64,000 nucleotides of DNA from Xiphias gladius (taxonomy: Eukaryota; Chordata; Actinopteri; Istiophoriformes; Xiphiidae). Shown in pieces: positions 37,401 to 50,000 of this stretch (within the stretch, counting starts at the first letter, position 1; each line of letters opens with the position of its first letter). The stretch covers positions 11,730,026 through 11,794,025 of the forward strand of contig NC_053406.1 of NCBI RefSeq assembly GCF_016859285.1. The letters run 5' to 3'. The notes below the pieces were generated by a model, which saw nothing but the letters and a program-made list of their open reading frames with translations, was not told the origin of the DNA and did not search any database. Made by a program: the position numbers and the translations under genes.

Positions 37401-38974
37401 CAGCTGGAGAACAGGACAACTCTGACAACAACACCATTTTTGTACAGGGACTGGGAGAAGATGCCACAGTTCAGGAAGTCGGCGACTTCTTCAAGCAAAT
37501 TGGTATCATCAAGGTATTGGATTGCATTTTGCCACCATTTTTGAATACCTGGCACCCAGCCCCAAGCAGGTGTAGATATGGTAAATGCAAACAATAGCGC
37601 TGAGAATTGAAAGTATTTTTGTGGTTGTAGGTGAATAAGAAGACTGGCCAGCCAATGATTAACATCTACTCTGACAAGGCCACCGGTCGGCCAAAGGGAG
37701 AAGCTACAGTATCATTTGATGACCCGCCCTCTGCCAAAGCTGCCATTGAATGGTTTGATGGTAAGAACACTGGCATATCTTTCAAATTCTTTAGTAAAAT
37801 TTTAACATCACTCCCACTCACATGTGTTTTTAATTTCAGGAAAGGATTTCAATGGCAAACCCATCAAAGTATCATTTGCCACCCGCAGAGCTGAGTTCAC
37901 ACAGAGAGGAGGTGGAAGAGGGGGAAGAGGAGGTGTGTTATTGCTTGAGCTCTCCCAGGGGTCACATAGCAGATGAAAGAGATGAAATTTTCCAGTTTCT
38001 CAATTGAGATAATGGTGTTGGATGTTGCTGCTCTGTTTTTGATCAATTGTCCTCTTCTTTTTCTTTTTCTTCTCAAGGTTTCAGAGGTCGTGGTGGTGGA
38101 GGACCCAATTTTGACATTAAGGGAGGAGATTGGCCCTGTCCCAACAGGTGTGTAGGAGAGGGTTTAAGGTTTTTTTTTTTTTTTTCCTTAAAGAGTTAAT
38201 AATGCACAGCCGAACAGGCTCATTTGGCCCCATTTGTGGAGTTGATTTGTATGTGCCAAATGCCCATCTGATCTTTCCTCAGCTCTTGCGGCAACATGAA
38301 TTTTGCACGGCGGCAAGAGTGTAACAAGTGTGGTGCACCCAAACCAGGAGATGGAGGATTTGGAGGTGGAGGTGAGTGCTATAACTTGATTTTAATACTT
38401 GAAGAAGCTGTTCCAGAGCTTCCTACTATCGGTTCAAATTCCTGTAAACGTAGGATTGAAAATTACATTAAAATTGTAGTAAAAATTTGAACAGGACAAA
38501 AAATGATTTGCGCATACAAAATATCAACAGCATGTCTGTTCAGTGGATGGCATTTTACCCTGTTATATCTACCCCTTCTTGTTTACTGACACAATTGTTG
38601 TAAATGTTCGTAGACCGTGGAGGCAGAGGAAGTTATGGCGGTGACAGAGGCGGAGGCTTCAGAGGTCGCGGAGGTTTCCGTGGGGGAGACCGTGGAAGCT
38701 ACGGAGGAGGTGGCGGAGGATTCGGAGGTGGCTACAAGATGGGAGGAAGGTTTGTGAAAGTTATTATATTTTTCACATTGTACACGCAAGATTCCATCTT
38801 CTGCAAGGTGACGCCTGTATGATGTAGTTTGATTATATGACCAGAAGAGGGTGTAGCTTGCCTGAGATAAGTAAACAAATACTGGTTTCGTAACTTGGTT
38901 AAAGAGAAATGCTGTGTCCCAATTTCATACTACATACTGCCTTCATACAGCATGTACTATATACCAGTCAGTTT

Positions 38975-39009
<35 letters not shown>

Positions 39010-40315
39010 GCGGGGGGGGCACCTGGAGGCTGAAAAATGTCTTAAATTGTATTTACAAAAGTTAAATATATGCTCTTGTCTACTCTAGGTAGTAAGGTCA
39101 AACATAATTTTTTTTTGTATAAGATTTTAGGCTTTCAGTAACTGGTAAACTCTTTATAAGCTAAATACGGATATGTTGCGACAGTGGATTGTGCGGCAGG
39201 AGGCTGTTCAGTCCTTTTTTCTTTCATGGCATTTCAGTCAGCACCATCAGACCTGTAGCAGACACCCAGTAGTAGTAGTGCCACTGAGAGGAAGCTCTTT
39301 GTCTCATCATGTGCAAGTGTCAAATCTAAGCAGAGCCATGAACTTAATGAATTATTTCTTTTTAATCAGTAAATCCATCCAACCATTTTGTCCGACCAAA
39401 TGTCATTATGTATAATTAAGAATTTATGTTTATATAGCAATGGGAATAAATCGAAAAAATTACAATAATGAATTATATTAGGCCATATTGTCTCTACTGG
39501 TTTTCCATCATACTTTTATACTTGGTATACTGGTATAATGGGTATTAAATTGCATTCAGTGTGGTATTAAAACTGTTTACAAAGTCTTAAGTTTAACTTT
39601 GTGAACCTGCAGAAACCCTGTCACAGGAAATGATATAACACTTACATTTTGATGTTTTAATGACAACCAATATATGTTATAAGTTTTTTTTTTTTTTTTT
39701 TTTTTTTTAATTTCCAACTGAGAGAAGCTGCGTATACATACAATGGCATACTCAAATCAGTTTTTGTTTGTTTTTGTTTTTTGTTTTCTTGTTTTGTTTG
39801 AGTATATTTAATTGAACACACTAAATACCTAATTCCCAAACTGGGTATTTAGTCCGCAATCCTGACACCAGGCTCTTTAAAGTGACGGTAGTTCGACCAG
39901 TAGACCAAACAGCCATTTTAAGTCTCTGCTTATTAGGAAGCCAAATCGTGAAGCGTGTCTGGTATCTAAATATTCATACTATACACCCTTGAGTTAGTGT
40001 TTTTTGTGTCCTTTGAGGGTTGTTGGGTATTTGCAAATTATGATTTATTGCCCATCGCTGAAGGTAAAATGCTGTAAAAGTTGTTAAAGGAAGGACAGTC
40101 TGCTTTACTGAAAGCAAATTATTTTATCCATTTACAGATTTAAAAGGGGAAAGGTCGGGTGAAAGAGAGAATTTGACACCATATTTCACCCTCATCATGA
40201 TATCTGCTAATTCAATGAGAAAATGGTCTTTGAAAATACAGCTGGTAACAGACATCTTTTGTCTTTTTCCTGCAGAGGTGACCGTAGGGACGACAGAAGA
40301 GACCGGCCATACTAA
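31443..40315 (+). CDS. taf15: TATA-box binding protein associated factor 15 (FET family), complete, 16 coding exons
   Basis: Nuclear RNA/DNA-binding protein acting in transcription and splicing. Coding exons: 31443-31452, 32165-32189, 33101-33134, 33257-33323, 33832-33889, 34291-34472, 34605-34779, 36687-36721, 37256-37288, 37404-37513, 37631-37760, 37840-37932, 38078-38147, 38283-38371, 38614-38749, 40276-40315. They total 1287 bases, 428 codons. Order of parts: an SYGQ-rich prion-like region (1-125) with repeated SYGQ/SYSGQG units; a first RGG region (126-205); an RRM with TIFVQGL (217) and KGEATVSF (265); a second RGG; a RanBP2-type zinc finger with C338, C343, C354 and C357; a third RGG; and a PY nuclear localisation signal ending RRDRPY. 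The GNMNFARR finger, the YKNYGG segment and the mmp28 neighbour favour TAF15 over FUS or EWSR1. Human TAF15 is about 590 residues; the difference is mainly the long YGGDRGG repeat block, absent here. Confidence 0.93.
38977..39006. repeat. T30 homopolymer in taf15 intron 15
   Basis: Thirty T residues followed by AAGGCGGGGGGGC. Intron 15 (38750-40275) also has T-runs at about 39686-39708 and no other recognisable content. Confidence 0.9.
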
Positions 40316-40679
40316 TCGTTAAACAGATGGAAACAATTCCAGCCCTGGAGTTTGCCGTGGAGGAAGGGTTTAGTTTGGGAAAACTGAGAAAATGATCTGG
40401 AAAGGGAATAGATCAGATATTCTGATTTGTGTACCTTTTTTGTAGCTAGTGCATCCCACTAATTACTGTTCATCTGAGTGAGGGAAGGATGTGTTGAGCT
40501 AATGTGAAGGAACTTTGGGGCTGATTGGCACTGTTGGCATGTGTTCAAATGTTTGTTTGGGTTTTTTTTTCTTACTTTTTTTCGGTTTTATTTCTTTGTA
40601 CATCCTTTTAATTTTCTCTCAGATTCTAGTTGCAGATGTTTTTGTGAGGTAGACTTCGTACCATTGTTTTGTATGAACA

Positions 40680-40685
40680 AATAAA
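40680..40685 (+). terminator. Polyadenylation signal of taf15
   Basis: AATAAA about 365 bases past the stop, in GAACAAATAAAATG, followed by a T-rich stretch (GGTTCTTTTTTTCC). The interval 40316-40680 is therefore the 3' UTR. Confidence 0.75.
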
Positions 40686-40779
40686 ATGTTTTACTTGGGT
40701 TCTTTTTTTCCAAAATGATATTAAAAAAACTGTGATCTTTTCTCTCCGCTTTGTGTGAGTTTATATCCATCATTTGCAA

Positions 40780-41064
40780 CAGTAAATACGGGAAATGCAG
40801 CCTGCCTTGCTCTGCTGGCATTTCGCCTTCAGCGGCCGTGCAGGCGGACACAGGGGGGCGGTGCTGGCACTCCCCCCTCCCTCCCCGGCACTCCGGGTGG
40901 TTGAATCGGTCCCGTCAGTCGTCGCAGGGATGGAGGTGTTAGGCGAGCAGCAGCATGCTCTCAGTCACTGACAGCCAGGACAATAAACAATGACAGAAAT
41001 ATTAGGAGCTCCGGAGAAATGCGTGGCACAGGGGGCGGCGTGGTGATAGTGTGGTTGCCCCGCA
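40780..41064 (+). promoter_or_regulatory. Putative promoter / 5' UTR of mmp28, GC-rich
   Basis: After the AT-rich taf15 3' end, composition turns GC- and CpG-rich (for example GGCGGACACAGGGGGGCGGTGC and CCCGTCAGTCGTCGCAGGG). It stays so into the mmp28 first exon. No TATA box was evident. Only about 750 bp separates the taf15 stop from the mmp28 ATG, and this is the only GC-rich stretch in that gap. Confidence 0.45.
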
Positions 41065-44000
41065 ATGAGCCGCCGACCTCCGGACCACCGGAGTGGAGCC
41101 CGACGGGACATGAGGGCAACCTGGATCCTGACTGTGACTGCCCTCATCAGCGCCCAGACTGCCGGAGGATCACCGCTTGTCCCGGACCCTGAGGTACTCC
41201 TGTAAGAGAAGAGAGAAAAAAAAAGGGGGGGTGTGATTAGCCACTTTCCTCGGTGACTGAAGCGGTGTGATCCATAACTGAATTTAAAGCAGCATGTATT
41301 AGCTTCAAGGCAGCGCAATATGGGAAAGGTGAGCAGCTTATGATGAAAAAAATAACAAACAGTTGTATAATGAAAAACTGAGCTGTACTCATGCCACCAT
41401 GAGCCTCAATGTCTTGTTTGGGGTCTTGGAGATCTTTAACAACTAGAAAAAGCATACTGAACATTGTTTTTATCGCCTAAATGACCTGTTTTTATTTTTT
41501 ATCTTTTTGAAAGACTTCTAAACAATTTTAAACTGACTGGATTTGAGACCCCACCTGTAAAACATAATCACAGTGGACTTTCATATGCTTTATCTCTGTA
41601 ATTGGTTGTGACAGCCTGTCTCGAGTTCTGTTATTGGAGATTTAGACTTCTCCGGGCTCTTGTTGACCACAAACATAAACCAGTTCACCATATAACATAA
41701 CATGACTTCTGACGAACCAAAGGACTATATACTTTTTCATGCCTAGCCCATAAAAGATAAAACATGAAATAGTTCCTTTATTTTTGTATTTTGTCACCAT
41801 CATCAAACGTGCAAGCTCTTTTTGTGACACAGAGAATGGTTACTACTTCAACACTTTAATTCATCAAAATATTTAGAGGAGAAAAACGGTGATTTCTATT
41901 TGTGAGAATAAGGTGGGTCTGTGGGACCCCAAACAATGTAGGTTATGTCCCTTCAAAATGACAATAAGGCCATTTAAAATAGAAATAAATCAAAGCTACC
42001 GGTGAGATATTAGAGGTACTTTCCCTCGGTCTGTTTGTGAAACTAATTTTATCAAAGAATATGTCAGAATCTGTCTGAGGAAAATCCATTTCTAAGCCTG
42101 ACGAAAAGAAAATGCAGCAAATACTGTCTTGAGAACCGCTGCGTGTTTAGTTTATTGTCTACAGTAACAGTTAATGTGACTGACATATTTAGACCATTTC
42201 AGCCTTGCTGCTATATATAGTCATATTCGAGAGACCAAGCCCTCTATTGAAAGAAAAGACAGCTATTTGTTTCCCCGGGTTGTTTTGGGATTTGGGGAAT
42301 CGCCTCACCGTGGTTTGGACTGCCCTTGTTAGGTTTGACAGCTGTCTTTGCCGGCCATCCAGAGGCTTCACATCTTCTTCATCAGAGCTGTGACACCATG
42401 TGGCATCAGGCTATTACATGTGTTCTCACAGCTTCACTCTTGTTCCTACATAAAACAAAGCTTTCTGGCATATTTCTGGGTCTGTAAGGGGACAAAGGGA
42501 GATTTTTATTGCATATTCCGGTTTGCCGAAGCAAAGCTGTCATCTCCTCAACTTTAATTTCCATGCCACCTTCACCACAACTGTAATCACTGCTGCGCCT
42601 GCTGTTGTCTGAACACGAAACCTGCCACATACACATACAGGGCTACGACTGAAAGATCATAACATTAAACTATCCACATAACTAATTTCAAACCACAATG
42701 CAACAACATCTGTTGTCATGTACCCTGTTGGTTCATTTTTTTTACTGTATTTTATAGGTGTTAAGACTTCAGAACTACTCTCCACTTGCATGTTTACATG
42801 AAATTCTTGTGATGTAATAACTATGATATTTGAGGGACCCCCTAAGGGATTCTTCCTCATATGGGTGGTCCAGATTTATGCGTCTTCCTTGGCAACCTAC
42901 AGCAGATACTGTACAAACGGAAAATTGTCTTTACACTGTAATAATTGGTCTTTTCCTCACGGGGAGTTATGCCTCTCTCTCTCTCTCTGGAATTTACCAG
43001 AGTGTTTTTATTAGAAGCATTGTGTAACTGTGAAATTGCTGGTTTGTAAAATCAACAGATCTTTATCCAAAATGTGACTAAGCAATGATGATCAGAAAAA
43101 GATTTGTACTGGAGTTTTCTGGTGGATTTATGTGGTGTGTTTTGAGTATTTCTGATGCAGTATGTCACAAGTATGACTGACGGTTGCAGGTTTTTCTGGA
43201 AAAGTACGGCTACCTCCATCAGGAAAACCACATCCACAATGCGGTGGAGGTGCAGTCAGCCGTCCGGTGGGTGACTCAGCTGTTCTTCATCTTTGCTCAA
43301 GTGTTTTCTCAAAAAAAGCCATATGATTTTAGAACAAAGTGATACGTGTTTGTTTCTCTCTACACTTTGCTGATTGGAGTTGGCTGGTTGTGTTGAGTGT
43401 TTTCATCAGGGGGAAGAGTGGAGCTCCGTGTGGGACGAGCCTCAGGGCTGAACGCGAGCGCAGGGCAGTTAAACACACCCTCACCTCTGCACCGGGAAAC
43501 CTCTCCTGAACCCTCTCTGAACCATGCAGGAATTCCAAGAACCTCGCCCTCTGGCCCATATATTGACTGTACTATATCGAAACTGAATGAAGAGCTTAGC
43601 TCTTGCTGAAACCTCACACTAAACTGCGTGGTTGACAGTCGTATAATGTGTCAAAATGTTCGTCTCTAGTATCTATCCATTTAGCTAGACCGGACACATT
43701 TAGATCACTCAGATGTCAACTGATGTTTTCTGTCTCTGGCCAGTAACTTAGGTAAGTAAAGGTCAGGAGGCAGAGGCTGCAGTCATGTACACTGCGCCAC
43801 AATGCACCTTTACTTGTGATAAGCTTCAACATGTTTTAAGCTTGTATTCTCAAAATTTAAAATGATCAGTGGTTGTGAATACCTGACATTATGAACCTCC
43901 TGAGCTGTTCTTCCTCCTCCTCCTCCTTGTTTTGAAAAACAGTACCCCTGACAATCCTAACATGGCTCCATGACACCACATTATATTTAGGAAATAACAT

Positions 44001-47000
44001 GAAATCACTTTATTCAGCAGCATTGTATTAAACCTTCTAAACTTGACTGAACTCTAGGTCCATTATCAGTCTCTGTGTCTGTTATAGCATTGATTTAAGG
44101 CGCTGGCTGAGAGCAAAAACATCAATATACTGTAAATCTTGAATTGCTCTTCTCAGAAAAACAGTAGACTTCATATTGTTAAGTCAAGCATCTCAGACCT
44201 GGTAGGGAGTATCCAGTTAGTTTTAAATCCCTTTTGATTCACATATTGTTGGCATGATTGACAAGCCAAATGCCTATTCGGGAAGAGCGTCATGCAAATG
44301 TTTCCTCTCTCTGCAGCGAGTTCCAGTGGTTGTCCCGGCTTCCTGTGACAGGCGAACTTGACAGTGCCACCCTCAGGCAGATGGCGGAGCCCCGCTGTGG
44401 GGTGTCGGATGAGGGCAGCCAGCAGATCTGGGCACGGAGAGTAAACGCACTCTTCACTGGAAAGGGGGCTACTGCGGGGCGGCCCCAGAGCCGCAGAAGG
44501 CGTTCTGCTGCACAAGGTATTGTGTGTAATGTGTTAGACCCCATGTTTATATTTGTGTTTTCGAGTACGTGCGTGAGAGTGTAAATGGCATCCTAAGGCC
44601 TGTGTAAAGAAACTGATGTAATTAGTTGCCTTGTAAGCGGAGGTTTTGTCTGTGCTGTTGTGGAGTGGTCATAAAGAGCCCACAGTCAACTGGGAGTGTC
44701 CACCTTCGTAAACTAAAACACCAAATAGAGCTCGGGGGTGTAATTAACGCAGTGGAGTGTCTTGATGAAGCACGCGTCAGCCTGAACGACTCCTGCTTTT
44801 AGCTGCAATTACACAGGTCCGTGTGTCTTTCATGTCCTCTTTACTTGGCCCAAATTTAAACCTCAATCTTTTTCCTTTAGTTTAGGAGTTACCTGCTCCT
44901 CTGTGGGTTGAGAAAGTTCGAGGGGTCAAAAGCACCATTTAACCCAGTGGAGTTAAATGGTCTATAACTCCACATTCTGTCCCCACAAATACTATGGATG
45001 GTTTATGTTTTGACCTGTGCTGTCACTTTGATCATGTAGTTTAATGGTTCCCTTAAATTTCTTTAGAAAATCGTGGGGGCTCTTATCGGAGATTATCCTA
45101 ATTTTCTAATCTAATGAACACAGGAATAAGAGCATTCATCGGTGAGCAGATCACTGCAATTTGAACGGGCTAAAGGCTGCAGGATTTAAAGTGTTTAACG
45201 GGGGTTAAGAGTGCAGCGAAGCACTGCCAAATTTCTTGCAGACTCTGTGAAGTAATTGAGCACAAGGTCCTGCCCTCCTATTTTAGGGTGCTTTACAGAA
45301 AATCTTTGAGAATTACAAAGATGGTGTAATTTCTGCCTTCGTATAAACATGCATGAGTGATATTAAAAGGGGCGAAATCTCGTAACCACGATGAACTTTT
45401 CTGCCGGGGGCCTCAGACAGGGTTGATGAATGCATATGGCCCCAGTTTCCATTGGATTATTACCTCCTCCAGGAAGGTTTTTGGCCCTCTTTGTCTGTTC
45501 ATCTATTAGTTAGCAGTGTATCTCAACACGACTAAGATGTCTCCGGCCGTGCTAGCGGCTCTGTGAGGCTGTACTTCAACACAGTGGACCAAAGTGGTGG
45601 GCCCGCCGACCGACCAACACTGTCATCTTTGGAGCCACCCCGCTAGTGTGGCTGAAAACTACTTTCAGTAATTTCAGCGGAACCTGGTGAAAAGAGAGAC
45701 CACAGGGCAAGTAAAAAGTGACTAGTTTTTGGTGTAGATCTGGATCCATTTGCATCCTACTGTAGTCTTAGAGGCTGACTGCTAGCACTATATGTAAATG
45801 TCTCTTATGCCCTATGTTTTTTGTGTCTTTTGTTCTTACTGCCTTTCTCTGGTGCTCTCATTCCTCACACCCCCTCTGTGAATGAGCAGCAGAGGCAGCA
45901 GAAGCAGCAGAAGCAGGAGCAGCCAGGCGACCGCGCCAGAAGAAGGAGAATTTTTTGCTCCCTCTCTCTACTTGTGCCTCCAGCCACATGGTTTGCGAAG
46001 CCACTACATTCCTTCCTGTCTCTGACGAGGTTGGCTAATGTTCAGGGAATGCAGTGGTGGCCGATGTCTGCCGCTGCCTCTTCATGTCAGTACCTGACAT
46101 GTTCCTTCTGGTAAACACATCCATAACTGACTGACTGAATTACGTTGTTTGCCAAGCTGGCTGGCCGTCTCAATGGCCAAATATCCTCCACTGGCTGAAT
46201 GAGTGGATATCCTGTTGAGTGACCGACTGTTTGGCAGGATTACAACCTGATCTGGTGTAAGAAAACAACTCTCTGTCATTACTTTAGTCCCAGACGTGAC
46301 TCGCATGACAGGCGGCAGTATTATTAAACCAAGAGCGGCGTTAATGGCAGATACTTTTACGCCCTCTGGCCAAACTTCTTACAGATCTGGCTTCATATTT
46401 TCACTGATGTGATTTAGCAGTGTCATAACTTAATGGTGGGTAGTGGTGTTGTACTGCTGTCTAACCACCGCCTCGAGCTCAAACATGTTGCTTTGTCCTC
46501 CGAAAGCAGCAGAAAAAATTAACCGCCTGAGGCTTGAAGAATGCTTCCTGGAAGAGTTTCATGTTTGGTTCAGACATTTGGTCCAACAGAGTCAGCCTGG
46601 GTGAAACGCTAGTATAACCTCCATTTTTGTGGTTAACTATTAAATCTTCAGCACACTGGTTGCAGTAACATTTGATGTGAAAGCCTTGGTTATTTTTAGC
46701 CATGTTCTATGAATAGCAGTGTCGTTCGGTTGGTCCACCGCTTTGGTCCAGGCTGAAAAATCTCAACAACTATTAGATGGACTGGCAAGAGATTTTGTAC
46801 AGACCTTCACGGCTCCTAGTCAATGTATGCTAATGCTTTTCCACTAGCGCAATTAAGTTCACATCTGTGGTTGGGATTGAAATGTTTTGACAGCGACTGG
46901 ACGGACTCAATGAAATTAGATATTCGTAAGAACTCTGGTGATTCCTTAACTCTTCAACTGAATACATTGACAGTACCACCCAATCATTAGCTAGACGTTA

Positions 47001-50000
47001 AGCCTTTGGTTTTACTATACTCTTTTAATTATTCAATTACACGTTAGACAGTTTTTAATGGTAAATATCAAATTTTTTTTTTATGTGTGAACTCTCTGAG
47101 CTAATGTGATGATGGCTGCGTGCATGCACACAACAAGGAAAGAAGACTCTAAGAAGAGTGTGCATGTGCCCAGAGCGTGATCCAACAAGAGAGAGAACTG
47201 TTTATTTTTTGGATTTAAATCCTATTTATTCAAGTATTTATACTCAACACAAGACTTACTATCAGTAGTATTGATACTTCAGGTTATTGGTCCCGCCACC
47301 CGTAGAGTTTACCACTTTTCTCTACTATTAGGATACCTGTGCTGAGCCACGCCATCCGTGACTTAATCTTAATGCTTAACTTTTTGAGCTGTTTGTCCTT
47401 GAAGGCTGACACTGGCTGCCAAATGAAGCCTGCAGGCTACAGCAACATGCAGATGAGTCTGACGGGCTGCCTTCACTCACAGCTGTGGTGTGATGTGGCT
47501 TTGTTCAGTGTTAACATGGCTGCCCCTGAGCTTCATGGAAACTGAAAACAGAACATAACTTATGGTCGCATCTGATGGTCGCCCCCCCCGGTATTTACAG
47601 AACTGACATTCCACCACCCTTGTCCAAGATAAGTGGTATAAGTGCAATAGCTGTGTGTGTTTTTCAGAGGTGTGCACTTATGGATCTCCCCCCTATCCCT
47701 TGAAACCTTTAACCACCTAATTGCCATTTTACAACATATTGTTCCATTTACTTTAATTTTACACAATTTCAGAAGCATGCACAAAAATTGGAGTGCAGTG
47801 GCTTTGCTCACTAGAGCCGCAACTATTAGCCGATTAGATCATCGACGGAAACCTAACTGGCCACTATTTTGATAATTGATTCCATTTCGAGGCAAAAATG
47901 ACTGAATTCCTTAGTTCCAGCCTCTAAAATGTGACAAATTGCTGCTTTTCTCTGTTTCAAATCCTTTTAGATTAAATGTCTTTGGGTGTTAGACTGTTGG
48001 CTGGACAAAACAAGCAATGTGATGATGTCAACTTGGGCTCTCGGAAATTTTGATGGGCTTTTTTAGCCATGGTAACAACATGGCTCTGGGGATGGCAATG
48101 TTGGTCTGTCAGTTTCTCCGCCACTTCGGTCCAGACTGAAATATCTTGCCATTCGGATGGATTGTCATGAAATTTGTTGCAGAACTTTAGGTTTCCCTCA
48201 AGCTGAATTGTAACTTTGGTGATCCCCCATACCTTTTCATCTCATCATCACGTTGAAACTTTAATTGGTCCAGTTCTTAAGTTTGCAATTAAATACCTGG
48301 CAAACTAATGACATTCCCATCAGCCTGTGCTGTACTTGATGTTTTGTGCTAAAAAGCAAATGCTAACATGCTAAACTAAGATGGTAAACATGATACGCAT
48401 TACATGTGGTGAACATCAGCATGTTAACCTTCTCATTGTGAGCATGTTAGCATGCTGACGTTAGTGTTTAGCTCAGTACATTACACTGTCACAGCGCTGC
48501 CGGCAGTCTTATAGCCTTGTTCGTGATTTTCTATTTATGATTCATGATTGAGTTTAGACCAAATAACTAATTAATTAATCAATAACAAAAATACAAATTA
48601 ATCAATTATGACATATCTGCCATATCAATGGCATATTATATATCTGCTGGTATTTCTCTCCTTATTTTCCTCTTTGTGAATTAATCTTTAAATCTGACAC
48701 ACAATGTAGACTTTGCAGGCAGAGACATCTTTGCGTGTGCGTGTGTCAAACAGCCTCTGCAACACCAGTCACAAACAAAACCTCCCTGCACCTCCACAGA
48801 CAATAACTTTAGCTATCAGATGATCAGTCACTTCCTAATGTCTGTGATAACCCAACCTCCCTACACTGCTGCCATAGAGGGCATCTTGTTAATTGCTTCC
48901 ACAAGGGAAGTGGTGGAATGCCTTGTGTATCGGACTTCCTGGCTTCCCCTGCCGTCCTCTGGGACTTCTTACTCTGCGGCGGTCTGGGACGGAGAGTAGG
49001 CGCCTGACACACATCGTGTGGCAACAGGCCTCATACATATAGTTCGACTGGGAATGAAAAATGGAAGTGGGTTGGGAAAGCAAGGGAGTGTGACTGAGCT
49101 CAGTGTAGTGACATACTGACAACCTGATTAAGTAAGAAATTGTGTGTCAAAATCAGACTCTTACAGGAAAATGCACATTGTAATGACATTGACATTACTC
49201 ATCAGGTTGAATCGTTACTTTGGGTGTCTTGTTTTCTTTCTCGAGTGAATGTAAATCAATAGGACTGTTATTCCCTCAGATACAGTTATAGTGTTCGAGG
49301 CCCCAGGTGCTTCCACTCTTACTGTTTAATATTTATGTAAACTGTGCAACAAGAATGCTACATATGAAGTCTATAGAAATCTCAAACTGTAGCTGAAGCA
49401 CAAATTCTGTTTGTGTGTTTATTCACACAGAAACACACACTGATGTCATTGCCTAACCCATGTCTTAATGGCTCCAGATATTACGATATTACCCTGTCTC
49501 CTGGGTACTGTTGAGGTCTGTTGGTAATTCAAAGTATGTAGTGCATACCTCTGGTTTATCGCTCTCAGCTTTCACATGACTCTTTGCTGTGTATCATTTA
49601 AGCGGGCAAAAAATGGCACTGAGCAGGAGTGTGTAATGCAGGCATGTGTGCAGACCTCCCACTCACGTTTGCCTCCAGGTCGGGGCAGACATACATCGAC
49701 GACATTTTAAAATATTTTGACAACTGTAAGTGTGCTTGATTTATGTGGCAAGTCATCTCAAGTGCAACTACATGAGTACTACTTCCAGTCAGTTTGTGTA
49801 TCTCACCTTCTTGAACCCTCTGACCAGTACAAGTACTTTGAAAGTGCAGTACTCTTTTTTTTTTTAGAGTTATTACTTCTTCAAAGGAGGCTCTGCTGTT
49901 GTTTTACTTTTCGTCTTGTGTGTCAGAAGGACTCTTAAGACTGTTTTCTTTTTTTTTTTTTTTGCTTTGTGTGTTGATGTTTCAAAGCATAGTGAGTGGG

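Noticed and set aside
45821-46114. 97-codon frame with a [10 protein letters not shown] segment in mmp28 intron 3
   Set aside because: A purine-rich CAG/AAG stretch gives the repeat; no splice sites or family similarity, and it lies among degraded repeats.
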